Positions 26,737-33,798 of a DNA stretch of 64,000 nt are shown in pieces. Every line of letters begins with the position of its first letter. Positions within the stretch are counted from its first letter, which is position 1. The notes beneath the pieces are model-generated. The model was given only the letters and a program-made list of their open reading frames with translations. It ran no database searches and was not told the origin of the DNA. The position numbers were made by a program, and so were the translations under genes. This stretch comes from Stenotrophomonas humi (GTDB lineage: Bacteria > Pseudomonadota > Gammaproteobacteria > Xanthomonadales > Xanthomonadaceae): contig NZ_LDJI01000011.1 of NCBI RefSeq assembly GCF_001431415.1, positions 62,001-126,000 of the forward strand. The letters run 5' to 3'.

Positions 26737-27708
26737 ATGAGCGGCGGCGCAGGTGTTCTGGCATTGGTCGTGGTTGTGGCGGGCATCATCATCCTGTTCA
26801 AGACGGTACGGATGGTGCCGCAGGGGTATGAGTGGACCGTGGAGCGCTTCGGCAAGTACACGCACACGATGACCCCCGGCCTGCACTTCCTGATTCCGGT
26901 CGTGTACGGCGTGGGCCGCAAGATCAACATGATGGAACAGGTGCTGGACGTCCCCAGCCAGGACGTCATCACCAAGGACAACGCGGTGGTGCGGGTGGAC
27001 GGCGTGGTGTTCTTCCAGGTGCTGGACGCGGCCAAGGCCGCCTATGAGGTTGCCCATCTGGAAGTGGCGATGATCGCGCTGGTGCAGACCAACATCCGCA
27101 CCGTGATCGGCTCGATGGACCTGGATGCATCGCTGAGCCAGCGCGAAACCATCAACGCGCAGCTGCTCAACGTGGTCGACCAGGCGACCAACCCGTGGGG
27201 CGTCAAGGTCACCCGCATCGAGATCCGCGACATCCAGCCGCCGCGTGACCTGGTCGATTCCATGGCGCGGCAGATGAAGGCCGAGCGCGAGAAGCGCGCA
27301 CAGATCCTGGAGGCCGAAGGTCTGCGTCAGGCTGCGATCCTGCGTGCGGAGGGTGAAAAGCAGGCCGTGGTACTGGACGCCGAAGGCCGCAAGGAAGCCG
27401 CGTTCCGCGACGCCGAAGCGCGTGAGCGCCAGGCCGAAGCCGAGGCCAAAGCCACGACGCTGGTTTCCCAGGCCATCGCACAGGGCGACGTACAGGCGAT
27501 CAATTACTTCATCGCACAGAAGTATGTGGAAGCCTTCGGCAAGCTGGCCACCTCGCCCAACCAGAAGCTGGTGCTGATGCCGATGGAAGCCACCGGCGTG
27601 ATCAGTTCCATTGCCGGTGTCGCCGAGTTGGCCAAGGAGGCATTCGCCAAGCAGGAAGAGCGCAGACCCGCCGCGTCGCGCGGCAACCCGCCGCCTCTGG
27701 AGCGCTGA
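26737..27708 (+). CDS. qmcA: SPFH/band 7 protein, slipin/QmcA type
   Basis: Membrane-anchored stomatin-like protein of 323 aa forming microdomain scaffolds. N-terminal TM at about residues 6-22, then the band-7 domain (VPQGYEWTVERFGKYTHTMT, PGLHFLIPVVYGVGRKINMM), and a coiled coil of Ala/Glu repeats (RQAAILRAEGEKQAVVLDAE). The C-terminal tail is Pro/Arg-rich. A TATACT at 26701-26706 may be the -10 of its own promoter, without a good -35. Only 3 bp separate it from the NfeD-like partner, the usual pair. Confidence 0.92.
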   Translation: MSGGAGVLALVVVVAGIIILFKTVRMVPQGYEWTVERFGKYTHTMTPGLHFLIPVVYGVGRKINMMEQVLDVPSQDVITKDNAVVRVDGVVFFQVLDAAKAAYEVAHLEVAMIALVQTNIRTVIGSMDLDASLSQRETINAQLLNVVDQATNPWGVKVTRIEIRDIQPPRDLVDSMARQMKAEREKRAQILEAEGLRQAAILRAEGEKQAVVLDAEGRKEAAFRDAEARERQAEAEAKATTLVSQAIAQGDVQAINYFIAQKYVEAFGKLATSPNQKLVLMPMEATGVISSIAGVAELAKEAFAKQEERRPAASRGNPPPLER

Positions 27709-27711
27709 GTC

Positions 27712-28143
27712 ATGCGCTGGGAAGTCGTGATCTGGGCCGCATTGGCGGTCACTCTGTTCGCCGCCGAGGCATTGGCCCCTGGCGCATTCATGCTGTGGAT
27801 GGGCTTTGCGGCTGCGGCGGTGTTCCTGACCGTGTGGGCATTTGAAGGCATGACGGTGCTGCTGCAGGTCATCCTGTTCGTGGTGCTGAGTTTTGTTTCC
27901 ATCCAGATTTACCGCACCTGGTTCCGCAAGCGCGGGCGTCAAAGCGAGCAGCCGCTGCTCAACCGCCGCGCCGAGCAGCTGGTGGGCCGCGTGGTGGTGC
28001 TTGAACAGGCCATCGCCGATGGCATCGGGCGTGCGAAAATCGATGATGCCTTCTGGGTGGTTGCCGGCCCGGATCTGCCCAGCGGCATCCGCGTGCGGGT
28101 GGTCGCGGTGGATGGCATGACCTTGAAAGTCCAGCAGGTCTGA
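27712..28143 (+). CDS. NfeD-like membrane protein
   Basis: 143 aa: two to three TM helices (WAALAVTLFAAEALAPGAF, VLLQVILFVVLSFVSIQIY) followed by an OB-fold domain (LVGRVVVLEQAIADGIGRAK to VVAVDGMTLKVQ). Short NfeD proteins of this kind lack the ClpP-like protease part and are encoded with SPFH proteins as here. A rho-independent-type hairpin follows at 28149-28183. Confidence 0.92.
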   Translation: MRWEVVIWAALAVTLFAAEALAPGAFMLWMGFAAAAVFLTVWAFEGMTVLLQVILFVVLSFVSIQIYRTWFRKRGRQSEQPLLNRRAEQLVGRVVVLEQAIADGIGRAKIDDAFWVVAGPDLPSGIRVRVVAVDGMTLKVQQV

Positions 28144-28148
28144 CCGGT

Positions 28149-28183
28149 CTGCGGCACCCCCATGTGGCGGTGCCGCAGGTTTT
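28149..28183 (+). terminator. Terminator after the SPFH-NfeD pair
   Basis: CTGCGGCACC (28149-28158) and GGTGCCGCAG (28169-28178) form a perfect 10-bp stem with a 10-nt loop, followed by GTTTTACC. Short T-tract, but the position just after the NfeD stop supports termination. Confidence 0.75.
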
Positions 28184-28231
28184 ACCGGTAACCATCTGGG
28201 ATAATGGCGCACCCTTTTTAGTGGAACGGCC

Positions 28232-29338
28232 ATGACCCTGAAAACCCTGCTCAACGAAACCCACCGCTCGCTCGGCGCCAAGATGGTCGACTTCGGCGGT
28301 TGGGACATGCCGATCCACTACGGTTCGCAGATCGATGAGCATCACCTGGTGCGCAACGCCGCAGGCATGTTCGACGTCAGCCACATGACCGTGGTCGACC
28401 TGAAGGGCGCGCGTACCCGCGAGTTCCTGCGCCACCTGCTGGCCAACTCCATCGACAAGGTCAAGGTCACCGGCAAGGCGCTGTACTCCTGCATGCTCAA
28501 TGCGCAGGGTGGGGTGATCGACGACCTGATCGTGTACTTCCTGGCCGAGGACTTCTTCCGCATGGTGGTCAACGCCTCCACCCGCGAGAAGGACCTGGCG
28601 TGGATCCGCCAGCACGCCGCAGCGTTCGACGTTGAGGTTGTCGAACGCGAAGACCTGGCCATCATCGCCGTGCAGGGGCCGCAGGCCCGCGCGCTGGTCG
28701 CCGGCCTGGTCGCCGAATCCGACCGCGCCGCGCTGGACAAGCTGAGCCGCTTCGCCGCACTGGATGTCACCTCCGCCGACGGCGTGTCGCTGTTTGTCGC
28801 GCGTACCGGCTACACCGGTGAGGATGGCTATGAAGTGCTGCTGCCGCAGGATGCGGTTGTCGCTTTCTGGAACGCATTGCTGGCTGCAGGCGTGAAGCCG
28901 GCCGGCCTGGGCGCACGCGACACGCTGCGCCTGGAGGCCGGCATGAATCTTTACGGCCAGGATATGGACGAAGCCGTCAGCCCTTACGAAGCCGCACTGT
29001 CCTGGACGGTGACGCTCGACGAAGGGCGCGACTTCATCGGTCGCCCGGTGCTGGAAGCGCAGAAGGCCGGCGGCAACGCCCGCCAGATGATCGGCGTGGT
29101 GATGGACGACAAGGGCGTGCTGCGCCACGGCCAGAAGGTGCTCACCGCCAATGGCGAAGGTGAAATCCTGTCGGGTACTTTCTCGCCGACGTTGGGCAAG
29201 GCCATCGCCTTCGCACGCGTGCCGGCGGGCGAGGTGAGCGACGTGCGCGTGGACATCCGTGGCAAGGAAGTGCCGGTGCGTGTGGTGAAGTTCCCGTTCG
29301 TGCGTGACGGCCAGGCACAGGCCGGCATCAACCTCTGA
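28232..29338 (+). CDS. gcvT: Glycine cleavage T-protein (aminomethyltransferase)
   Basis: 368-aa folate enzyme that moves the methylene group from aminomethyl-lipoyl GcvH to tetrahydrofolate, releasing ammonia. [43 protein letters not shown] and [20 protein letters not shown] are family signatures. Length normal. gcvH follows 89 bp downstream; gcvP is not within the window. No glycine riboswitch is visible upstream. Confidence 0.97.
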   Translation: MTLKTLLNETHRSLGAKMVDFGGWDMPIHYGSQIDEHHLVRNAAGMFDVSHMTVVDLKGARTREFLRHLLANSIDKVKVTGKALYSCMLNAQGGVIDDLIVYFLAEDFFRMVVNASTREKDLAWIRQHAAAFDVEVVEREDLAIIAVQGPQARALVAGLVAESDRAALDKLSRFAALDVTSADGVSLFVARTGYTGEDGYEVLLPQDAVVAFWNALLAAGVKPAGLGARDTLRLEAGMNLYGQDMDEAVSPYEAALSWTVTLDEGRDFIGRPVLEAQKAGGNARQMIGVVMDDKGVLRHGQKVLTANGEGEILSGTFSPTLGKAIAFARVPAGEVSDVRVDIRGKEVPVRVVKFPFVRDGQAQAGINL

Positions 29339-29427
29339 TTTTTCCAGGACCGGGTACAGGTGCGACCTGCGCCCGGTTCGTTAAACTAGTGTTCCATCCC
29401 GACCACCGCTTTTTTCGGAGCAGTTCC

Positions 29428-29823
29428 ATGAGCGAGATCCCTGGCGACCTCAAATTCCTCAAGTCCCACGAGTGGGCCCGTGCCGAAGGCAACGGCCGCG
29501 TCACCGTTGGTATTTCCGACCATGCCCAAGGCTTGCTGGGCGACCTGGTCTACGTCGAGCTGCCGGGTGTCGGTGACACCGTGCAGGCCGGCAACGGCGC
29601 TGCCGTGGTCGAGTCGGTGAAGGCAGCTTCGGACGTCTACAGCCCGGTGTCCGGCACCGTGGTCGAAGTCAATGAAGCGGTGACCGACAAGCCGGAAACC
29701 ATCAACGAAGATGCTTACGGCGAAGGCTGGCTGTTCGTCGTCGAACTGTCCGACCCGGCGCAGTTGAACGACCTGCTGGGTCCGGACGACTACGCGCAGA
29801 TGCTGGAAGACGACGAACACTGA
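29428..29823 (+). CDS. gcvH: Glycine cleavage H-protein
   Basis: 131-aa lipoyl carrier protein shuttling the aminomethyl intermediate between GcvP, GcvT and the L-protein. The lipoylated Lys is K65 in [15 protein letters not shown]-terminus [15 protein letters not shown] and the C-terminal [12 protein letters not shown] are typical. The start at 29428 is the ATG behind CGGAG; an in-frame ATG exists upstream but lacks conservation. A strong terminator lies 20 bp downstream. Confidence 0.97.
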   Translation: MSEIPGDLKFLKSHEWARAEGNGRVTVGISDHAQGLLGDLVYVELPGVGDTVQAGNGAAVVESVKAASDVYSPVSGTVVEVNEAVTDKPETINEDAYGEGWLFVVELSDPAQLNDLLGPDDYAQMLEDDEH

Positions 29824-29842
29824 GTTCCTCGTTTGCCAGAAG

Positions 29843-29872
29843 ACGGCCGCCTTTGGGCGGCCGTTTTTTTTT
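29843..29872 (+). terminator. Rho-independent terminator after gcvH
   Basis: ACGGCCGCC and GGCGGCCGT form a 9-bp GC-rich stem with a tiny loop, followed by nine T residues. A textbook intrinsic terminator for gcvT-gcvH. Confidence 0.95.
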
Positions 29873-30402
29873 GCCCGCGTCCGGGCTTCCGGTGCGGGGT
29901 TGGATGCAGTGCAGGCGTCGGCGATGGCGGCGATGGCGGCGATGGTGATCGCATCGCACCTGTCCGGCACGCGTCGGATGTCATCGCTATGTGATGAAAG
30001 TTGGTGGGTGGCGCGCGTGCGATGCACCGTGGAAATCGAGCATGAGCTGACGCATCGGGCGACAGAAGGTCACGTCATCGTCGGTTGGGGGTGCAAAAAA
30101 TTCTGCGCAAAATGATCGTTGCACACCGCAATGCATGACCGGCGGATGAAATATTTTCGAGGTGTTGCATGCACCACTTTCGGCGCGTCGGCGGTGTGGC
30201 AAGACATCCTGCAGCGACGTGCGGCAACACGCGCCGCATCTGGCGCAATGAAAGAAAAGTGCATATTCCTCGACGTTTTTTTGCATTCGTGTTTTTGTAG
30301 GGCGCTACGACACGACACAGAAGGCTGTCTGCAGCCGGGCGTTGCCCGGCGGACGGGGGGAGGCGGGGTGGTGTCGGTTGAAAAAAAAATGTGGGGAGAC
30401 TG
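29873..30402. other. Gene-poor stretch before the H1-like gene
   Basis: No credible coding region: open frames here are short, composition-biased and lack ribosome-binding sites. It holds a GGCGATGGC triplet-of-9 repeat (about 29920-29943), AT-rich islands unusual for this genome (about 30094-30115 and 30149-30156, 30275-30297), GTAGGGCGCTAC at 30297-30308, and a GCCGGGC/GCCCGGC hairpin at about 30334-30350. These could be REP remnants or regulatory DNA. Confidence 0.45.
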
Positions 30403-30431
30403 TTGACAGTAAAAAAAACCGTGATTAGGTT
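30403..30431 (+). promoter_or_regulatory. Putative promoter ahead of the H1-like gene
   Basis: Perfect TTGACA at 30403-30408, a 17-bp spacer containing A8, and TAGGTT at 30426-30431 (weak -10, 3 of 6). Poly-A tracts at 30381-30389 and 30411-30418 resemble UP-element or curved DNA. The predicted start near 30438 leaves a leader of about 280 nt before the gene. Confidence 0.55.
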
Positions 30432-30436
30432 TCGCC

Positions 30437-30610
30437 CAGCAGACCTTTCCTGCGGAAGCGAGTGAGCCGGATCAACATTCAGACGCGAAGCACAACTTGG
30501 ACGTCCGCCAGGATCTCTTTAATGGTGGAGCAGGACTCGCTTCCTTCCGCGAAACACCCCCCCGAATCAGACATGGCACCCGCAGCGGGAACCGATGCGG
30601 GTGTTTCTGT
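30437..30610 (+). ncRNA. Candidate structured leader or small RNA
   Basis: Between the putative promoter and the H1-like gene a 10-bp perfect long-range stem is possible: GGAAGCGAGT (30454-30463) with ACTCGCTTCC (30535-30544). It encloses about 70 nt. A single-stranded C-run (30556-30563) follows, then a terminator-like hairpin, CACCCGCA (30577-30584) with TGCGGGTG (30596-30603), ending TTTCTGT. Such an arrangement suits a 170-nt small RNA or an attenuated leader. No match to 6S, RNase P, tmRNA or a known riboswitch consensus was recognised. The claim rests on base pairing seen by eye only. Confidence 0.45.
30577..30610 (+). terminator. Terminator or attenuator in the leader of the H1-like gene
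   Basis: 8-bp perfect stem CACCCGCA/TGCGGGTG with an 11-nt loop, followed by TTTCTGT. It lies about 105 bp before the start codon of the H1-like gene, so it would either end a small RNA or attenuate the downstream gene. Confidence 0.5.
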
Positions 30611-30715
30611 ATCCGTCACGACGCGCCAGACGTGTCGTCGGTCCTCCGCGGTCCGCCGCGGATTTGCTTCAACTGGGCATTTCAATTCCATAGATCACTG
30701 ACGAGGAACCATCCC

Positions 30716-31294
30716 ATGGCTACGAAAAAAGCTGCTAAAAAGCCGGCCGCCAAAAAGGCGGTAAAGAAAGTCGCCAAGAAAGCTGCCGTGAAGAAGGTTG
30801 CCAAGAAGGCAACCGCCAAGAAGGCAGTGAAGAAGGTCGCCAAGAAGGCCACCGCCAAGAAGGCAGTCAAGAAGACTGCAAAGAAGGCAGTGAAGAAGAC
30901 CGTAAAGAAGGCTGCTGCCAAGAAGACCGTCAAGAAGGCTGCGGCCAAGAAGACTGTCAAGAAGGCCGCCAAGAAGACTGCTAAAAAGGCAGTGAAGAAG
31001 ACTGTCAAGAAGGCTGCTGCCAAGAAGGCCGCCAAGAAAGTAGCCAAGAAGACCGTCAAGAAGGCTGCTGCCAAGAAGACCGTCAAGAAGGCTGCCAAGA
31101 AAGTAGCCAAGAAGGCCGCTGCCAAGAAGACCGTCAAAAAGGCTGCTGCCAAGAAGACCGTCAAGAAGGCCGTAAAGAAGGTTGCCGCCAAGAAGCCGGC
31201 TGCCAAGAAGGTTGCTGCGAAGAAGAAGCCGGTCGCCCGCAAGAAGAAGGCCGCTCCGGTCGCGCTGCCGGCAACCCCGGCGCCGCTGATCTGA
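30716..31294 (+). CDS. Histone H1-like lysine/alanine-rich DNA-binding protein
   Basis: 192 aa made almost wholly of Lys, Ala and Val in short tandem motifs (KKA, KKVAKK, KKTVKKAAAKK), ending in ARKKKAAPVALPATPAPLI. This resembles the C-terminal tail of eukaryotic H1 and the bacterial H1-like proteins of Bordetella, Chlamydia and pseudomonads (AlgP type); it should bind and compact DNA without strong sequence specificity. No globular domain is visible. The start is the ATG at 30716 with GAGGA upstream. The gene uses AAG for nearly all lysines, and the DNA itself is a degenerate tandem repeat, so copy number can vary by slippage. A strong terminator follows. Confidence 0.9.
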   Translation: MATKKAAKKPAAKKAVKKVAKKAAVKKVAKKATAKKAVKKVAKKATAKKAVKKTAKKAVKKTVKKAAAKKTVKKAAAKKTVKKAAKKTAKKAVKKTVKKAAAKKAAKKVAKKTVKKAAAKKTVKKAAKKVAKKAAAKKTVKKAAAKKTVKKAVKKVAAKKPAAKKVAAKKKPVARKKKAAPVALPATPAPLI

Positions 31295-31317
31295 TCCAGC
31301 TCTACTAGCAACACCTG

Positions 31318-31358
31318 AAACTCCTTCCCCGACTGCCCAGCGGGGAGGGAGTTTTTTT
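31318..31358 (+). terminator. Rho-independent terminator after the H1-like gene
   Basis: AAACTCCTTCCCCG (31318-31331) pairs with CGGGGAGGGAGTTT (31341-31354) with one T-G wobble, followed by a run of seven T in total. Confidence 0.93.
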
Positions 31359-31574
31359 ATGGGCGAATGCCGCTGCCGAGCCGGCATTGTCGTGTCACCT
31401 GGGCGAGATCATCCTGGCATCCGGTACTTGTAGGCGCAGGTCCCAGTGGGGGAAGCCTCAATGCGCCAGGACATTGCTCCGCCAGGTTTTGGAGGCGGGG
31501 GTGGATTAGGCATGACAGCGTTGTCGGCTACATGGCGGCGTAGCCACGCTGCCGAAAGATCCATCGGGCGGGTA
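31359..31574. other. Non-coding gap, nothing recognised
   Basis: About 215 bp between two terminators. An open plus frame covers it but continues antisense through the beta-lactamase-like gene and is not credible. No RNA fold or promoter stands out. Confidence 0.5.
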
Positions 31575-31604
31575 CAAAAAAGGGCGGCCAATGGCCGCCC
31601 TTTG
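31575..31604 (-). terminator. Bidirectional terminator after the beta-lactamase-like gene
   Basis: AAAGGGCGGCC (31579-31589) and GGCCGCCCTTT (31593-31603) form an 11-bp stem with a 3-nt loop. Read on the minus strand it is followed by six T residues, so it ends the minus-strand gene; on the plus strand only TTT follows. Confidence 0.85.
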
Positions 31605-31628
31605 TCTGTGCTGTCGGGAAGGCGCCAC

Positions 31629-33038
31629 TCAGCGCGGCGAGGCCACGGCGCGGTCGGAGGAGGCGCCCTTCTTGCCGCCGCGTGCCGGTGCGGCTTCCTC
31701 GGCCATCAGGTTGTCACTGCCGAAGTCGGTGTCCACATCCAGCCAGCGCTGGGTAGGCAGGCCGATGGCACGGTCAAGAATGGTCGGCATCAAGCCGGAG
31801 GGCAGGCTGCTCTCGCCGTTCCACATCACCGCGATGCCGAGGTCGCGCTCGGGCAGCAGTGCCACCAGTCCGCGATAACCCTGCACCGCGCCGGCATGGA
31901 ACACCACCGGATGACCGGAGTAGTCAAACACGCGCCAGCCCAATGCATAGCCGGCCGAATCGAGGCGCTGGTGACGCCAACCCGAGCGCATCTCGCCCGG
32001 CGTGCTGACCAGTGGTGCATGCAGCGTGGCCAGCAGTGGTGCCGGCAGTACGTCGGGGCGGTGGCCGGTGTGGGCGAGCAGCCACTGCGCCATGTCACTG
32101 GCGCTGGCGTTGACGCCGGCGGCGGGTGCAACACGGTAGTAGGTGGGCTTGGGTGTCAGCGATACCCAGCCGTTGCGGCTGCGCACATGCGGACGTGCCC
32201 AGCGCGAGCTGGCCTGGATGCCGGCCAGGCCGAGGCTGGCGTCGTTCATGCCCAGCGGCTTGAGCAGGCGCTTCTCGACGGCCTGCTCATAGAAGTTGCC
32301 GGACGCGGCAAACACCACGTCGCCAATCAGGCTGAAGGCAACGTTCTGATAGGCGTAGCAATCGCCGGGCTCGCATTTGAGCGGCGCGTTGGCCAGCTTC
32401 TGGGTAAGCGTGTAGTAATCGGTGTTGGCTTCGACGTCGCGATCATAGGCGTTGTACGACAGGCCGACGCGGTGGCTGAGCACATCGGCGACGGTCAGTC
32501 GGCTGGTGGCTTCCGGCGTGGCCAGATGGAAGCCGGGCACATAGTCGGTGACCTTGCTGTCCCAGCGCAGCGTGCCGTCGTTGACCAGCAAGCCTGCCAT
32601 GGTGCCGGCGAAGGCCTTGGACAAGGAGGCAAGACGGAACACGGTATGCGCATCCACCGGCTGTGGATTGCTGATGTCGGTCACGCCGTAACCGCGTGCC
32701 GACAGGACGCGGCCGTTCTGCACGATGGCCATCGCCATGCCAGGCACGCGATTGCCATAGGTCAGCTGTTCGGCCAACGCTTCGATGGCGGCGACATTGA
32801 ATTCGGCGGGCAGCGGCTGCACCTGCTCGGGTCGCAGCGCGGTGCGATAGGGCATCGGTTGCGTCGGCGACTGCGCCGGCGCGTTTTCCAGGTTCACCGG
32901 CAAGGCGGCCGGTGCAGTGGTGGGCAGGCTTACCTGGGTAGGTGTCTGCGCGGTCGATGACAATGCGAAGGGCATCAATACCCCCAGCAACCCCGATGCA
33001 ACCGGGCGGATATGCCGGCGCCTGCTGTTGTCTTTCAT
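31629..33038 (-). CDS. Serine beta-lactamase/esterase-fold protein (class C-like)
   Basis: Exported penicillin-recognising protein of about 469 aa. N-terminal signal (RPVASGLLGVLMPFALSSTA). Active-site SxxK is S138-L-S-K141, the Tyr motif is YQN (Y230 to N232), and a VVFHAGAVQGY segment replaces KTG. This pattern suits the AmpC/EstB/D-aminopeptidase group (COG1680), which includes esterases and peptidases as well as beta-lactamases, so a resistance role should not be assumed. The start at 33038 is the ATG just before the signal peptide; longer frames run into lemA. Divergent from lemA with a 79-bp gap that must hold both promoters. Confidence 0.88.
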   Translation of the reverse strand: MKDNSRRRHIRPVASGLLGVLMPFALSSTAQTPTQVSLPTTAPAALPVNLENAPAQSPTQPMPYRTALRPEQVQPLPAEFNVAAIEALAEQLTYGNRVPGMAMAIVQNGRVLSARGYGVTDISNPQPVDAHTVFRLASLSKAFAGTMAGLLVNDGTLRWDSKVTDYVPGFHLATPEATSRLTVADVLSHRVGLSYNAYDRDVEANTDYYTLTQKLANAPLKCEPGDCYAYQNVAFSLIGDVVFAASGNFYEQAVEKRLLKPLGMNDASLGLAGIQASSRWARPHVRSRNGWVSLTPKPTYYRVAPAAGVNASASDMAQWLLAHTGHRPDVLPAPLLATLHAPLVSTPGEMRSGWRHQRLDSAGYALGWRVFDYSGHPVVFHAGAVQGYRGLVALLPERDLGIAVMWNGESSLPSGLMPTILDRAIGLPTQRWLDVDTDFGSDNLMAEEAAPARGGKKGASSDRAVASPR

Positions 33039-33117
33039 CGTGATCGGTGCCTGTAAGCTACTGCTGGCATGGATTCTAGCGCTGCTTTTTACGATTGCAC
33101 AAACGGGGAGAGGATGA

Positions 33118-33723
33118 ATGGGCATCACTTTGATATTTCTTGTTTTTCTTGTGGTCGTTATCGCAGTTATCGCCGTGGGGATCGGCATCTATAACGGGCT
33201 GGTGCGCTCCCGCAATACTTACAAGAATGCGTTTGCCCAGATTGACGTGCAGTTGCAGCGCCGTTTTGACCTGATCCCCAACCTGGTGGAAACCGCCAAG
33301 GCGTATATGGGCCATGAGCGGCAGACGCTGGAGGCGGTGATCGCCGCACGCACTGCCGCGCAGTCAGGTTTGGCAGCGGCCAAGGCCGATCCCGGCGATG
33401 CGGCGGCAATGGCGCAGTTGGCGGCTTCTCAGGGCCAGTTGAACAGCATGCTGGGGCGGCTGATGGCGGTGGCCGAAGCCTATCCGGACCTCAAGGCCAA
33501 CCAGAACATGATGCAGCTGAGCGAAGAACTGGCCAGTACCGAGAACCGCGTGGCGTTCGCACGACAGGCCTACAACGATGCGGTGATGGGCTACAACAAC
33601 CGCCGCGAGACATTCCCGGCCAATGTGTTTGCCGGAATGTTCAATTTCAGCACCGCCGCGCTGCTCGATATTCCGCTTGAGAAACGTGAGCAGGTGCGCG
33701 AGGCCCCGCAGGTCCAGTTTTGA
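33118..33723 (+). CDS. lemA: LemA family membrane protein
   Basis: 201 aa. N-terminal TM at about residues 3-24, then a helical bundle: YNGLVRSRNTYKNAFAQIDV, QLQRRFDLIPNLVETAKAYM, and C-terminal YNNRRETFPANVFAGMFNF are LemA signatures. Function in bacteria is unclear; in many genomes it is encoded with an HtpX-like M48 protease, as here. A GGGGAGAGGA ribosome-binding sequence precedes the ATG at 33118. Confidence 0.94.
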   Translation: MGITLIFLVFLVVVIAVIAVGIGIYNGLVRSRNTYKNAFAQIDVQLQRRFDLIPNLVETAKAYMGHERQTLEAVIAARTAAQSGLAAAKADPGDAAAMAQLAASQGQLNSMLGRLMAVAEAYPDLKANQNMMQLSEELASTENRVAFARQAYNDAVMGYNNRRETFPANVFAGMFNFSTAALLDIPLEKREQVREAPQVQF

Positions 33724-33798
33724 GTCATCACTGGATGAACGCAGCAGCCAGGCGCAACGCGTGGCTGCGAAGCGGGTAGGGAGCCGCAGGGGGAAGGG

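Noticed and set aside
28144..28231. Glycine riboswitch ahead of gcvT
   Set aside because: The 88-bp gap is filled by a terminator and is too short for the tandem glycine aptamer; no core motifs are seen.
29987..30286. Minus-strand 99-codon frame with several Cys and His residues
   Set aside because: No ribosome-binding site, no family, lies in AT-patched non-coding DNA; Cys clustering seems chance.
30437..30610. Possible 6S RNA
   Set aside because: A short TGAGCCG match to E. coli 6S exists, but the overall stem-bubble layout and the usual ygfA/zapA neighbours are missing.
30716..31294. CRISPR-like or satellite repeat array
   Set aside because: The repeats are codons of a Lys/Ala-rich protein in one frame, with no unique spacers.
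31629..33038. Antibiotic-resistance beta-lactamase call
   Set aside because: The SxxK/YxN pattern with HAG in place of KTG fits the broad esterase/peptidase group as well, so resistance cannot be claimed from sequence.
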